Origin: Oscillospiraceae bacterium
GTDB lineage: Bacteria > Bacillota > Clostridia > Oscillospirales > Ruminococcaceae
Assembly (NCBI GenBank): GCA_017466885.1
Contig: JAFTTH010000009.1
Location: 1 to 64,000, forward strand
Direction: 5' to 3'
Length of the DNA: 64,000 nucleotides
Both the position numbers and the translations under genes were made by a program. The notes under the pieces are model-generated. The model was not told the origin of the DNA. It searched no databases and was given only the letters and a program-made list of their open reading frames with translations. Shown here one piece after another: positions 41,642 through 50,639 of the stretch (positions within the stretch are counted from its first letter, which is position 1; the number at the start of each line of letters is the position of its first letter).

Positions 41642-44065
41642 ATGGAACAGTATAATGCACTCAAACGGAATGTGATGGAAAAGTTTTTTTCCCGGATGAA
41701 TCCGATGCAAAGGGAAGCTGTCTTCCAAACAGAAGGCTCGCTTTTGCTTTTGGCCGGAGCAGGCAGCGGGAAGACGACGGTTGTTGTCAACCGGATTGCA
41801 AACTTGCTCCTATTCGGGAATGCCTATCATACCGAGGACCGTCCCTGCACTCCGGAGGATGCCCGTCTTTTGGAAGGATATTTACAAGGGGAAGAAGTGC
41901 CCGTTGAGGAGCTTTCCCGCGTCATCTGCAAAGAGGCTCCCAAGCCCTGGAATATTCTTGCCATCACCTTTACCAATAAAGCCGCAAACGAGCTCAAAGA
42001 GCGCCTTTCCGCAAAGCTGGGTGAGGCCGCGGAGGATATTTGTGCCGCTACCTTCCACTCTGCCTGCGTAAGGATTTTGCGGCGGGATATTTCAAATCTC
42101 GGTTATGACCGCAGCTTCACCATCTATGATACAGATGATCAAAAGCGGTTAATCAAGGAATGTATGAAGGAGCTGGATATCTCCAATAAAAACTTTCCTG
42201 AAAAGATGGTGCTTGGCGCCATTAGCCGGGCGAAGGATAGCCTGCAGGGCCCGGTGGAGTTTGAACAAACTGCAGCGAATGATTTTCGATTGAAGACCAT
42301 TGCCCGGGTATATCATCTTTATCAGCAGAAGCTGAAGAAGGCAAATGCGCTGGATTTTGATGATATTATTGTCAAAACGGTGGAGCTTTTCGAACAGTTT
42401 CCTGATGTTTTGGCTTATTATCGCCGTCGTTTCCGTTATATCACGGTGGATGAGTATCAGGACACCAACCACGCTCAGTATCGCCTGATCGCCCTTTTGG
42501 CGGCAGAGCATCAGAATATTTGTGTTGTCGGAGACGATGATCAGTCGATTTACAAGTTCCGGGGCGCCACGATTGAAAATATTCTCAGCTTTGAAAAACA
42601 GTACAGGAATTGTAAGGTCATCCGTCTGGAACAGAATTACCGGAGCACCCAAACCATTTTGAACGCCGCCAACGGCGTGATCTGCCACAACACAGAGCGA
42701 AAAGGCAAAAATCTCTGGACAGAAAATCCGGAAGGCGACCCTATTACCCTCTATCTTGCCGAAGATGAGGGAGGGGAGAGCGAATATGTGGCCGATGTGA
42801 TCACTGAAAATGTGGCCAAGGGCGCAAAATACGGTGACCATGCGATCCTTTACCGGATGAATGCTCAGTCCAACTCGATGGAACGGCGGTTTGTTCGGGC
42901 CGGAATTCCTTATAAAATCGTAGGAGGCACCCGGTTTTACGACCGAAAAGAGGTAAAGGATCTGCTTTCTTATCTGGCGGTGCTGAATAACCCTATGGAT
43001 ACCGTCCGGTTGCGCCGTATTATCAATGAGCCAAAGCGAAAGATCGGCGAAGCAACTGTGGATGCTCTTGCCGCCATTGCGGATGGTCTTGGCTGTACCT
43101 GGCTGGAGGTGATGCGGGACGCAAAGCAGTATGGCCCTTTGAGCCGCGCTGCCGGCCCTCTGGAGGCCTTCGCTAAAATGATGGACGAGCTGACCGCTGA
43201 AATGGATCTTCTCCCGCTGGATGAACTGGGAAGAGAGGTTCTGGAAAAAACAGGCTACCTGCAAATGCTGAAAGCCTTGGGAGAAGAAGGGGAAACCCGT
43301 CTGGAGAATGCCCAGGAGCTGATTTCCAGCCTGGCAACCTATCAGCAGGAAAACGAGGATGCCCAGCTCTCTGGATTTTTGGAAGAGGTTGCGTTGATGT
43401 CCGAGCTGGATAGCCTTTCTGAAGGAGAGGATAAGGTCGTTATGATGACCATCCACTCCGCGAAGGGACTGGAATTTCCTACTGTTTTTCTCATTGGAAT
43501 GGAAAATGGGATCTTTCCCGGCTTCCAAAGTATGTTTGAGCAGGCAGAAATGCAGGAAGAGCGCCGACTGGCATATGTTGCCATTACCCGGGCAAAAAAG
43601 GAGCTGTATTTGACCCGGGCAAAGCAGAGAATGCTCTTTGGCCAAACTCAGCGGAATCAGCCTTCCCGTTTTTCGGAGGAGATCCCCACCGAATATATCA
43701 AAGAGCTTCGTCAAACGCCAAATCTTTCCTTTACCCCCGGATTTGCAAGCAGCTTTGCAGGGGAAACAAGGGAAATAAGCAGCAGAAGCTCCTATTCTGG
43801 CGGATTTTCCACCGAACGAAAGAGCGGATATTCGGGTCTTTCTGCTTCGGGAGGGGATCACAGAAACATCGGAACCTCAAAGCCTTCTGCCAGCTCGGCA
43901 GGGGTATCCTACTCGGTGGGTGAAATGGTTTCCCATAAGGTTTTTGGTGAAGGAATGATACTTTCCGCCTCTCCAATGGGGAATGATACCCTTCTGGAGA
44001 TCGCTTTCGATAAGGTTGGCACCAAAAAGCTGATGGCTAACTTTGCAAAACTGAAAAAAGTCTGA
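41642..44065 (+). CDS. pcrA: ATP-dependent DNA helicase PcrA/UvrD
   Basis: A superfamily 1 3'-5' helicase for repair and removal of RecA or RNA polymerase. In 807 residues: Q-motif NPMQREAV, Walker A AGAGSGKTT, ITFTNKAANELKERL, DEYQDTN, VGDDDQSIYKFRGA, QNYRST, MTIHSAKGLEFPTVF and VAITRAKK, then a Ser-rich linker and the C-terminal Tudor-like domain (GEMVSHKVFGEGMILS). The start is uncertain: ATG 41642 has no close SD, and a CTG at 41606 in frame lies 4 bases after AGGAGG. The insertion between motif I and ITFTN is longer than usual. Confidence 0.93.
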   Translation: MEQYNALKRNVMEKFFSRMNPMQREAVFQTEGSLLLLAGAGSGKTTVVVNRIANLLLFGNAYHTEDRPCTPEDARLLEGYLQGEEVPVEELSRVICKEAPKPWNILAITFTNKAANELKERLSAKLGEAAEDICAATFHSACVRILRRDISNLGYDRSFTIYDTDDQKRLIKECMKELDISNKNFPEKMVLGAISRAKDSLQGPVEFEQTAANDFRLKTIARVYHLYQQKLKKANALDFDDIIVKTVELFEQFPDVLAYYRRRFRYITVDEYQDTNHAQYRLIALLAAEHQNICVVGDDDQSIYKFRGATIENILSFEKQYRNCKVIRLEQNYRSTQTILNAANGVICHNTERKGKNLWTENPEGDPITLYLAEDEGGESEYVADVITENVAKGAKYGDHAILYRMNAQSNSMERRFVRAGIPYKIVGGTRFYDRKEVKDLLSYLAVLNNPMDTVRLRRIINEPKRKIGEATVDALAAIADGLGCTWLEVMRDAKQYGPLSRAAGPLEAFAKMMDELTAEMDLLPLDELGREVLEKTGYLQMLKALGEEGETRLENAQELISSLATYQQENEDAQLSGFLEEVALMSELDSLSEGEDKVVMMTIHSAKGLEFPTVFLIGMENGIFPGFQSMFEQAEMQEERRLAYVAITRAKKELYLTRAKQRMLFGQTQRNQPSRFSEEIPTEYIKELRQTPNLSFTPGFASSFAGETREISSRSSYSGGFSTERKSGYSGLSASGGDHRNIGTSKPSASSAGVSYSVGEMVSHKVFGEGMILSASPMGNDTLLEIAFDKVGTKKLMANFAKLKKV

Positions 44066-44097
44066 CAAGCTGTTTCCCTTTACAAGGATGTGATGAA

Positions 44098-44694
44098 ATG
44101 AATTGCCCTCAACTTCCGGAAGATTATGTTGAAATCCGGAGAATCGACCTGCAAAAGAACAAAAAAGAGGCTCTTTTGGTCAATGGACTTTCTCTTTTGA
44201 TTTCTGTTTTGATGGTGATTCCGGCCATCTTTATTGCACCGATCTTTGATCTTTTCACCTTTGGCGGAGAGGATACGGATATATTTCTCTCTTCCATGCT
44301 CAAGCCCCTTTGTTTGTGCGCGGGTAGCATTCTGTATCTTGTCTTACATGAGGCAATCCACGGCATTTTTATGTATCATTTCAGCAAAACAAAGCCCCGG
44401 TTCGGCTTCACCGGGCTTTATGCCTTTGCGGCCAGCGATTATTACTATGATAAGAAAAGCTATTTCATCATTGGCCTTTCGCCGGTGGTGATTTGGGGTG
44501 TTGTGTTGGCGGTGATTCAATGCTTCGTCCCGATGGATTGGTTTTGGGTTGTTTATTTCATTCAGATCTGCAATATCGGCGGTGCCGCCGGGGATATTTA
44601 TGTAACCTGGGTGATGCTTCACCTTCCCAAGGATGTGCTCACCTGGGATGACGGCACCGGAATGACGGTTTACAGTAAGAAACAGACAGATTGA
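44098..44694 (+). CDS. DUF3267 membrane metallopeptidase-like protein
   Basis: A 198-residue membrane protein with four or five hydrophobic helices and the motif LHEAIHGIFM (HExxH, about residue 84) inside a helix. This fits DUF3267, thought to be site-2-protease-like zinc peptidases. Substrate unknown. It lies between pcrA and rlmB on one strand. Confidence 0.8.
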   Translation: MNCPQLPEDYVEIRRIDLQKNKKEALLVNGLSLLISVLMVIPAIFIAPIFDLFTFGGEDTDIFLSSMLKPLCLCAGSILYLVLHEAIHGIFMYHFSKTKPRFGFTGLYAFAASDYYYDKKSYFIIGLSPVVIWGVVLAVIQCFVPMDWFWVVYFIQICNIGGAAGDIYVTWVMLHLPKDVLTWDDGTGMTVYSKKQTD

Positions 44695-44707
44695 CCCGGA
44701 AAGGAAA

Positions 44708-45490
44708 ATGATGATGGAGAATAATACCCCTCATAAGGAAGAGCAGGATATCCTTTTTGGCAGAAACGCAGTCACCGAGGCACTTTCCTCGGGACGTCCT
44801 GTTGAGCATTTGTTGGTTGAGCAAGGCTCCGGTGGATATGGCAAGCTGATTTCCCGTTGCAGAGAGCGGGGAATTCCTGTGAAAGAGGTTTCTCAAAAGA
44901 AGCTGGAAGGGATGTACGGCGGTGCTGGACACCAGGGGATTGCCCTTGTTTGTGCGGTGAAGGATTATGCGTCGGTAGACGATATCCTCCAAAGCGCCCA
45001 GGAGAAGGGTGAGCCTCCCTTTATTGTGATTGCGGATGAAATTATGGATCCGCATAACCTTGGGGCAATTATCCGCTCCGCTTACGCACTGGGTGCTCAC
45101 GGAATTATCATTCCCAAGCGCCGGAGCGCCGGTTTAACCTCAACGGTTTATAAAACCTCCGCCGGAGCGTTAAGTCATATTCCCGTGGCACGGGTATCCA
45201 ACCTCGTTTCCTGCCTGGAGGAGCTGAAAAAGAAAAATATTTGGTGCTATTGCGCCGATATGGATGGTCAAAGCTACTGTTCAGTCAACTTCTCCGGTGG
45301 CGTGGCGTTGATTATCGGCTCGGAAGGGGAGGGCGTTGGCCGGCTGATCCGGGAGCATTGCGACATTACCGTTTCCCTTCCTATGGCCAACCAGTACGAT
45401 TCTCTCAATGCATCTGTTGCCGCCGGAATCCTGATGCAGGAAATCTACCGCCAACGGCTGGGGCTGAAAGCGCTGAACCCGAAGGGATAA
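44708..45490 (+). CDS. rlmB: 23S rRNA (guanosine-2'-O)-methyltransferase, SpoU/TrmH family
   Basis: In 260 residues an L30e-like substrate-binding domain (FGRNAVTEAL...GHQGIAL) is followed by the knotted SPOUT domain with DPHNLGAIIRSAYALG, IIGSEGEGV and the end motif SLNASVAAGILMQEIYRQ. Three consecutive ATG codons (44708, 44711, 44714) could start it; the second or third fits AAAGGA best. Confidence 0.9.
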   Translation: MMMENNTPHKEEQDILFGRNAVTEALSSGRPVEHLLVEQGSGGYGKLISRCRERGIPVKEVSQKKLEGMYGGAGHQGIALVCAVKDYASVDDILQSAQEKGEPPFIVIADEIMDPHNLGAIIRSAYALGAHGIIIPKRRSAGLTSTVYKTSAGALSHIPVARVSNLVSCLEELKKKNIWCYCADMDGQSYCSVNFSGGVALIIGSEGEGVGRLIREHCDITVSLPMANQYDSLNASVAAGILMQEIYRQRLGLKALNPKG

Positions 45491-45565
45491 TGATAAACAG
45501 TTTAAACGTTTCCGCAATGTTTTTGCAGAATGCAAGGATGCAAAAAGCTTTCCGGAGGGATTGAA

Positions 45566-46651
45566 GTGGAGCAGAAGAAATTGGAAGTTTACGATATTGC
45601 CATCGTCGGAGCAGGACCTGCCGGGTCAGTTTTTGCAAAAGAGCTTATGCAGTCATCCCGCGATATGCATATCATCGTTATCGACGGACAATCTCCCGAT
45701 TCTGCAAAACCGTGCGGAGGGCTTTTGGCACCGGATGCTCAAAAGCTTCTTGCAAGATTCGATTTGGTCCTTCCTAAAAGCGTCTTGGAGGATCCTCAGA
45801 TCTTCGCAGTAGAGACAATTGATATCGACCAAAAACTTGTTCGCTATTATCAAAGGCACTATCTTAATATGGATCGGTACTCCTTTGATCAATGGTTGCT
45901 GTCCCTGATTCCTTCATCTGTTCAGATTTTCAAAGGAAGATGCCGCGAAATAAGAAAAGAGAAGGACCATTATTGTCTAAATGTTAAGTGCGGTGATGTT
46001 GAAAACACCATCTTCGCAAAGGCGGTTGTCGGTGCGGACGGCGGTGGCTCCGTTGTAAGACGCAGTTTCTTCGCTCCAATGAAAGTACAATATATTGCAA
46101 TACAACAATGGTTCGAAAACAAAGGACAAAAAATGCCGTATTATTCCTGCATTTTTGACTCCAAAACAAGCGACAGCTGTTCGTGGACGATACATAAAGG
46201 AAATTATGTTATTTTTGGCGGTGCATTTCAAAAGCAAGGTTGTCGCAAGGCGTTTAATCAACAAAAATCACGACTCGAGGCATTTCTTAAAAATGAGTTT
46301 GGAGAGGCCGTGAAAACGGAAGCGTGTCTGGTTTCAAGTCCGCGTAGCGTGAAGGATTTTTGCACGGGTAAGGGAAGCGCTTTCCTTCTGGGCGAGGCGG
46401 CAGGCTTCATTAGTGCAAGCTCTTTTGAGGGGCTGAGTAGCGCAATGTATAGTGGTAAGATGCTTGCAGACGCTTTTGCAGAAGGCAAATCTTATCCGGA
46501 AATTCAGCGGATATATCGAAAAAACACACAGTCTTTGAGACGAAAGCTTCGCATGAAATCAATAAAACGAACACTTTTATGCACCCCATTTACCAGAAAG
46601 CTCATTATGAAAACTGGAATACAATCTATCCATCCCTACGCAAAACACTAA
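45566..46651 (+). CDS. FAD-dependent oxidoreductase, geranylgeranyl-reductase-like
   Basis: A 361-residue flavoprotein: FAD loop IVGAGPAGSVFAKEL (about residues 12-26), KPCGGLL as in geranylgeranyl reductases, GADGGGSVVRR, and the second FAD motif LLGEAAGFISASSFEGLSSA. It has a basic C-terminal tail. GTG 45566 follows GGAGGG at 5 bases. Codons are more AT-rich than in rlmB. Proteins of this type reduce or hydroxylate lipids and other small molecules; the substrate is unknown. Confidence 0.75.
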   Translation: MEQKKLEVYDIAIVGAGPAGSVFAKELMQSSRDMHIIVIDGQSPDSAKPCGGLLAPDAQKLLARFDLVLPKSVLEDPQIFAVETIDIDQKLVRYYQRHYLNMDRYSFDQWLLSLIPSSVQIFKGRCREIRKEKDHYCLNVKCGDVENTIFAKAVVGADGGGSVVRRSFFAPMKVQYIAIQQWFENKGQKMPYYSCIFDSKTSDSCSWTIHKGNYVIFGGAFQKQGCRKAFNQQKSRLEAFLKNEFGEAVKTEACLVSSPRSVKDFCTGKGSAFLLGEAAGFISASSFEGLSSAMYSGKMLADAFAEGKSYPEIQRIYRKNTQSLRRKLRMKSIKRTLLCTPFTRKLIMKTGIQSIHPYAKH

Positions 46652-46653
46652 AA

Positions 46654-46699
46654 AATAACGTTCTTGCACACCGCTTATCCGGTCTGTAAGAACGTTATT
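46654..46699. terminator. Bidirectional terminator between the FAD oxidoreductase and ogt
   Basis: A 12-bp perfect stem AATAACGTTCTT / AAGAACGTTATT with an inner ACCG/CGGT stem; A and T runs at both ends serve both convergent transcripts. Confidence 0.85.
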
Positions 46700-46742
46700 T
46701 TCGCATTTATTGGCATCCCAACATATGTAAAGGTGCATAACT

Positions 46743-47207
46743 TTACATATTATTCAGCCTCTCCAAGGTCAGGAGGGCTATTTTTTTATCTATTCCACCC
46801 ACATATCCTGTGGGATTACCATTTGCACCGACGATCCTGTGGCAGGGAATCACGATCAATATTGGATTTTTGGCACAGGCGGCGCCTACTGCTCTCGCGG
46901 CTTTCGGGTTCCCGATCTCCTTAGCAATCATAGAGTATGTTGCCGTTTCCCCGTATGGGATCTTCATAAGTGAGGAGTAAACCTCCCCACAAAATCCTTT
47001 TTCAGGTAATAATAGAGGGAGGTCAAATTCCTTCCGTTTCCCCAAAAGATATTCTTCCAGTTGTGTCTGCACCATTTGCAGGAGCGGTGTTATCTTTCTT
47101 TGGCCACCGGAAAGAGGAGAAAAGGAAAGATCGGTCAGCAATCCATCCTCCTCTCCAAACCAGACCGTACCGATCCGGTCAAAGGTCTGTACATCAATGT
47201 GCTTCAT
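46743..47207 (-). CDS. ogt: Methylated-DNA--protein-cysteine S-methyltransferase
   Basis: Repairs O6-alkylguanine by transferring the alkyl group to Cys122 in IPCHRIVG. The 154-residue protein has the Ada/Ogt fold, with the recognition-helix region YSMIAKEIGNPKAARAVG. ATG 47207 follows GGAGG, 19 bases after the SNF2 gene, so the two are co-transcribed. Confidence 0.95.
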   Translation of the reverse strand: MKHIDVQTFDRIGTVWFGEEDGLLTDLSFSPLSGGQRKITPLLQMVQTQLEEYLLGKRKEFDLPLLLPEKGFCGEVYSSLMKIPYGETATYSMIAKEIGNPKAARAVGAACAKNPILIVIPCHRIVGANGNPTGYVGGIDKKIALLTLERLNNM

Positions 47208-47226
47208 CCTGCCAACCTCCAGTGCC

Positions 47227-50200
47227 TCAAAGGGAAAAGAGTTGCTGAATCTCTGAAAGAGTCATAGAGGAAAGGAGGGAATCCCCTTCGGAAATTACCG
47301 AATCAGCAAGCTTTCGCTTGGTTTCCTGCAGGGCGAGAATCTTTTCCTCCACCGTATTTTCCGCAATCAGCTTGTAAACTGTCACCGGATTGGACTGCCC
47401 GATTCGGTAGGCACGGTCGGTAGCCTGGTTCTGGACGGACAGGTTCCACCAGGGGTCAAAGTGAATCACCGTATCCGCCCCGGTGAGATTCAAGCCTGTT
47501 CCGCCGGCCCGCAGAGAGATCAGGAAAACAGAGGTATCATCCCGGTTGAACCGCTCCACCAGGGAGGCACGTTGCTCGGAGGGCGTTGCTCCGGTAAGGA
47601 GGAAATAGCTGATTTTTTCCGCCTTCAGTCGATGCTCGATCAGGGAAAGCATCGAGGTGAACTGAGAGAAAAGCAGAACCTTGTGTCCACCGTCTACAGC
47701 CTCGGCAATCAGCTCCATACAAGCCTCCAGCTTGGCGGAAGAATCGGTAAAGTTTTCATAACACAACGTGGGATGACAACAGATTTGCCGCAGTCGAGTT
47801 AGCATAGAAAGGATGGAGAATTTGGCCTTATCAAAGCCTTTTTCATCAATCTCCCGGGTAATGATCTGCTTCATCTCTGCGATATTGGAAACGTAAAGCT
47901 TTCGCTGCTCCTCCTCAAGGGGAATGGTTCGAACAATCTCCGTTTTGGGCGGCAACTCCCGCAGAACATCCGCCTTCAGACGGCGGAGAATAAAGGGGGC
48001 TGTCATCCGGGAAAGACGTTCCAGCGCGTGGTTGGAATTATCCCGAACAATGGGAAGTTCAATGCTTTCCCGGAACCGGTTATAGTTGAATAATAACCCC
48101 GGCATCAGGAAATCAAAGATGCTCCAAAGCTCGCTGAGACGGTTTTCGATCGGTGTACCGGTCAAAGCAAAGCGATAACGGCTGGTGATCTGCTTGACGG
48201 CACGGGCGTTTTGCGTGGTGTGGTTTTTAATATATTGTGCCTCATCCAGAATATGATATTGGAATTTGTACTTCTGATACAGGGAAACATCCCGCTTGAG
48301 CATATCATAGGAGGTAACGATTACGTCATATTCCGGGATATGGGGCAACGTTTCCATCCGCTGAACAGCCGTACCTGATACAATCAGCACAGAAAGCTCA
48401 GGGGCAAAGCGCTGAATCTCAGATTTCCAGTTATGCACCAGGGAAGAGGGGCAAACCACCAAAGAAGGACCCAATTCACCTTTCTCCTTGGCGTAAAGCA
48501 GAAGTGTGATGATCTGAATGGTTTTTCCCAAACCCATATCATCAGCCAGGATACCGCCAAAGCCATAATGCTCAAGGGTTTTCAGCCAACGGAAGCCGGC
48601 ACGCTGGTATTTCCGGAGAATATTCCGCAGAGATTGTGGAATCTCATAGAGTCCGTCATCTGCGGCGCGAATCCCTTTTACCAGCCGACGGAAATCGTTG
48701 CTCCGTTCAAAGGATAAGCCGTCACTCTCCTGAAGAATCTTATCCACAAACATTGCCCGATAAAGGGGAACGGAAACCTGTCCCTCCCGGAGCTGATTGC
48801 TGGAAAGGGAAAGTCCCTCTGCCAGCTCTGCCACCGCAGAAAGAGGTCCTTCTCCCAAAAGGAGGAACTTTCCGTTTTTGAGCCGGTGGAATTTCCGGTT
48901 CCGGCGGTAGCTTTCCATAATCTCGGTCAGCTCAGCCGGAGAAAACTCCGAATGATCAAAGGTAATATCCAAAAGTCCGCTGGAAAGCCGCACCCCAACA
49001 GACATTGGAGGCGGTGCGGAAACGTTGATCCGCTTGATATTATCGGTAACGTAAATCGCCCCGTGACGGGAAAGCTCATCCACACCCTCGGTCAGCAGAC
49101 GGAAAATCTGTTCGTCATCACCGCGAAAATAAAGATGGCCTGCGGAATGATCGTAAAGATGGAAAAACCGTCCCAAAAGAAGCATATATTTCAGCTCGCA
49201 AACGGTATTCCGGGAGCGGGAGGACTTGCTGTCCTTCTCATAAGGGTTAATTTTTTCATCGTCATAATAACAATAGACAGATGCGGTTATCGTGTCCGGT
49301 GCAGGTGCGTCCAGATAAATCTCCAGAGCAGGTGTTTCGGGGATATATTCCTCCAGAAGCTTGAGGGTATCCTCTGTAAAAATATAGGGCTGAATGGCCG
49401 GAAGCACCGAGGAACAAAACTCCGGGACACTGCTGTCCGAAAGAAAGATCCGATACCGTGTTTGCTCTAAAATATCCAGACAAGGCTTCATCTGCGCCGT
49501 AAACTCTTTGGTGCAGAGAGTCAGAGTATTTTCCTTGAATAAATAGGAGCGGTCTCTTCCGCCGCAAAGGAAAAAGAAGGGTTCGGAGGAAAGATAAAAT
49601 CCGGACCGCTCTGCGGATTTTTCAAAAGTGATCTGCACCGTCACCGGCGCATCCGAAAGGGTGCAAACACCCTCCTGACCGCTTTGCGTCTTAAAGGCAA
49701 AGGTGCTGCCCTGATACCGGTCAAAAAACAGATCCAGTGCCGACGCAAAAAGCGGAAGTCTTCTAGGATTGCTCCGCCCTCCTGCCAACTGTTCCCGCTC
49801 TGCAAGATCCTGATCGGTGGAGAGGACAAGATCCAAAAGGGGAAGGGAGGCTTGGTCAAAGCTCTCCCGGCTACAGAGAAGCTTGGTGCCCTTACCGTAT
49901 TCCCGGCTGGCATTTGAGCGGACATCCTCACAAAACTCAGGAATACTCTTGATAACATACATCCGGTCTCTGCCGATGGAAAGCTCCAGCCAAAGCCGGC
50001 GATCCATAAAAAGAAGGGTAGGGACAAGGTGAATTTTCTCCCCCTGGTAAGTATCCGCAACCAGGGCAGAGGCATCCTGGGAAAGGTAGCTTTTGATCAA
50101 TAGATTTGCCGCCGGATCGGAGCGGAAGGAAACGGGAGTAACGCTGGCAGTCGATGCAGATCGCCCCACCCCCGATACATCGGCATAATATTGCTGAACG

Positions 50201-50478
50201 AGTGCCGCAATAATGTGTTTGCAGGCACCGTCATTCTTCCGGAAAGAGGGGCAGGAGCATTCACAGCTGACCACGTGATCCGTCTGGTCCAACTCAACAT
50301 AAAGCTCATAAGCAAGGCCGTTTTTGCCGTGTACCCGCGTCTGGAGGATCCGTCCGCCAAAGGGCGTGGTGCTGCTTTGCGGCTTTTCCACCAGGGAATT
50401 ATTATAGCATTCCACCCCGCGCAGATAGGTTTTGCGCAAAGGTGTCAGCTCGGAGATTTTCTTTAACGTCAATGCCAT
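47227..50478 (-). CDS. SNF2-family helicase with SWIM zinc finger
   Basis: In 1,083 residues: a SWIM finger near residue 75 (CECSCPSFRKNDGACKH: Cys-x-Cys...Cys-x-His), a long middle region (about 120-600) of the bacterial SNF2 type, then a SWI2/SNF2 ATPase core with DDMGLGKT, DEAQYIKN, TGTPIENRLSELWSI and the helicase C half ending SVQNQATDRAYRIGQ. ATG 50478 follows GGAG and gives MALTLKKISELT; the open frame upstream to 50601 crosses the promoter. Likely a double-strand DNA translocase in repair or transcription recycling (family-level inference). Confidence 0.9.
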   Translation of the reverse strand: MALTLKKISELTPLRKTYLRGVECYNNSLVEKPQSSTTPFGGRILQTRVHGKNGLAYELYVELDQTDHVVSCECSCPSFRKNDGACKHIIAALVQQYYADVSGVGRSASTASVTPVSFRSDPAANLLIKSYLSQDASALVADTYQGEKIHLVPTLLFMDRRLWLELSIGRDRMYVIKSIPEFCEDVRSNASREYGKGTKLLCSRESFDQASLPLLDLVLSTDQDLAEREQLAGGRSNPRRLPLFASALDLFFDRYQGSTFAFKTQSGQEGVCTLSDAPVTVQITFEKSAERSGFYLSSEPFFFLCGGRDRSYLFKENTLTLCTKEFTAQMKPCLDILEQTRYRIFLSDSSVPEFCSSVLPAIQPYIFTEDTLKLLEEYIPETPALEIYLDAPAPDTITASVYCYYDDEKINPYEKDSKSSRSRNTVCELKYMLLLGRFFHLYDHSAGHLYFRGDDEQIFRLLTEGVDELSRHGAIYVTDNIKRINVSAPPPMSVGVRLSSGLLDITFDHSEFSPAELTEIMESYRRNRKFHRLKNGKFLLLGEGPLSAVAELAEGLSLSSNQLREGQVSVPLYRAMFVDKILQESDGLSFERSNDFRRLVKGIRAADDGLYEIPQSLRNILRKYQRAGFRWLKTLEHYGFGGILADDMGLGKTIQIITLLLYAKEKGELGPSLVVCPSSLVHNWKSEIQRFAPELSVLIVSGTAVQRMETLPHIPEYDVIVTSYDMLKRDVSLYQKYKFQYHILDEAQYIKNHTTQNARAVKQITSRYRFALTGTPIENRLSELWSIFDFLMPGLLFNYNRFRESIELPIVRDNSNHALERLSRMTAPFILRRLKADVLRELPPKTEIVRTIPLEEEQRKLYVSNIAEMKQIITREIDEKGFDKAKFSILSMLTRLRQICCHPTLCYENFTDSSAKLEACMELIAEAVDGGHKVLLFSQFTSMLSLIEHRLKAEKISYFLLTGATPSEQRASLVERFNRDDTSVFLISLRAGGTGLNLTGADTVIHFDPWWNLSVQNQATDRAYRIGQSNPVTVYKLIAENTVEEKILALQETKRKLADSVISEGDSLLSSMTLSEIQQLFSL

Positions 50479-50511
50479 TGTTCTCCGCCCCTTTCCAAAA
50501 GGTTTCCAAAT

Positions 50512-50540
50512 ATTATACACCAAAAATTGAAAAAGGTAAA
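50512..50540 (-). promoter_or_regulatory. Promoter of the SNF2-ogt operon
   Basis: On the minus strand TTTACC (50535-50540) and perfect TATAAT (50512-50517) with 17-base spacing. Confidence 0.7.
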
Positions 50541-50581
50541 TAGCTTTGAGAAAAATATCTCCCGTTTTCTTCGGACAGACT

Positions 50582-50610
50582 GTCATATTCCCACCGGACA
50601 ACTCATATCT
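50582..50610 (+). promoter_or_regulatory. Sigma-E promoter of the spoIIIA operon
   Basis: GTCATATT (50582-50589), a 14-base spacer, then CATATCT (50604-50610). This is a close match to the sigma-E pattern, 30 bases upstream of spoIIIAA. The B. subtilis spoIIIA operon is transcribed by sigma-E in the mother cell. Confidence 0.8.
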
Positions 50611-50639
50611 TTATAAAAAACAGGAGGATGTGAAAGGGA

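Noticed and set aside
42149..43861. 570-codon open frame antisense to pcrA
   Set aside because: Sense-strand helicase motifs cover the whole stretch; the antisense product has no recognisable feature.
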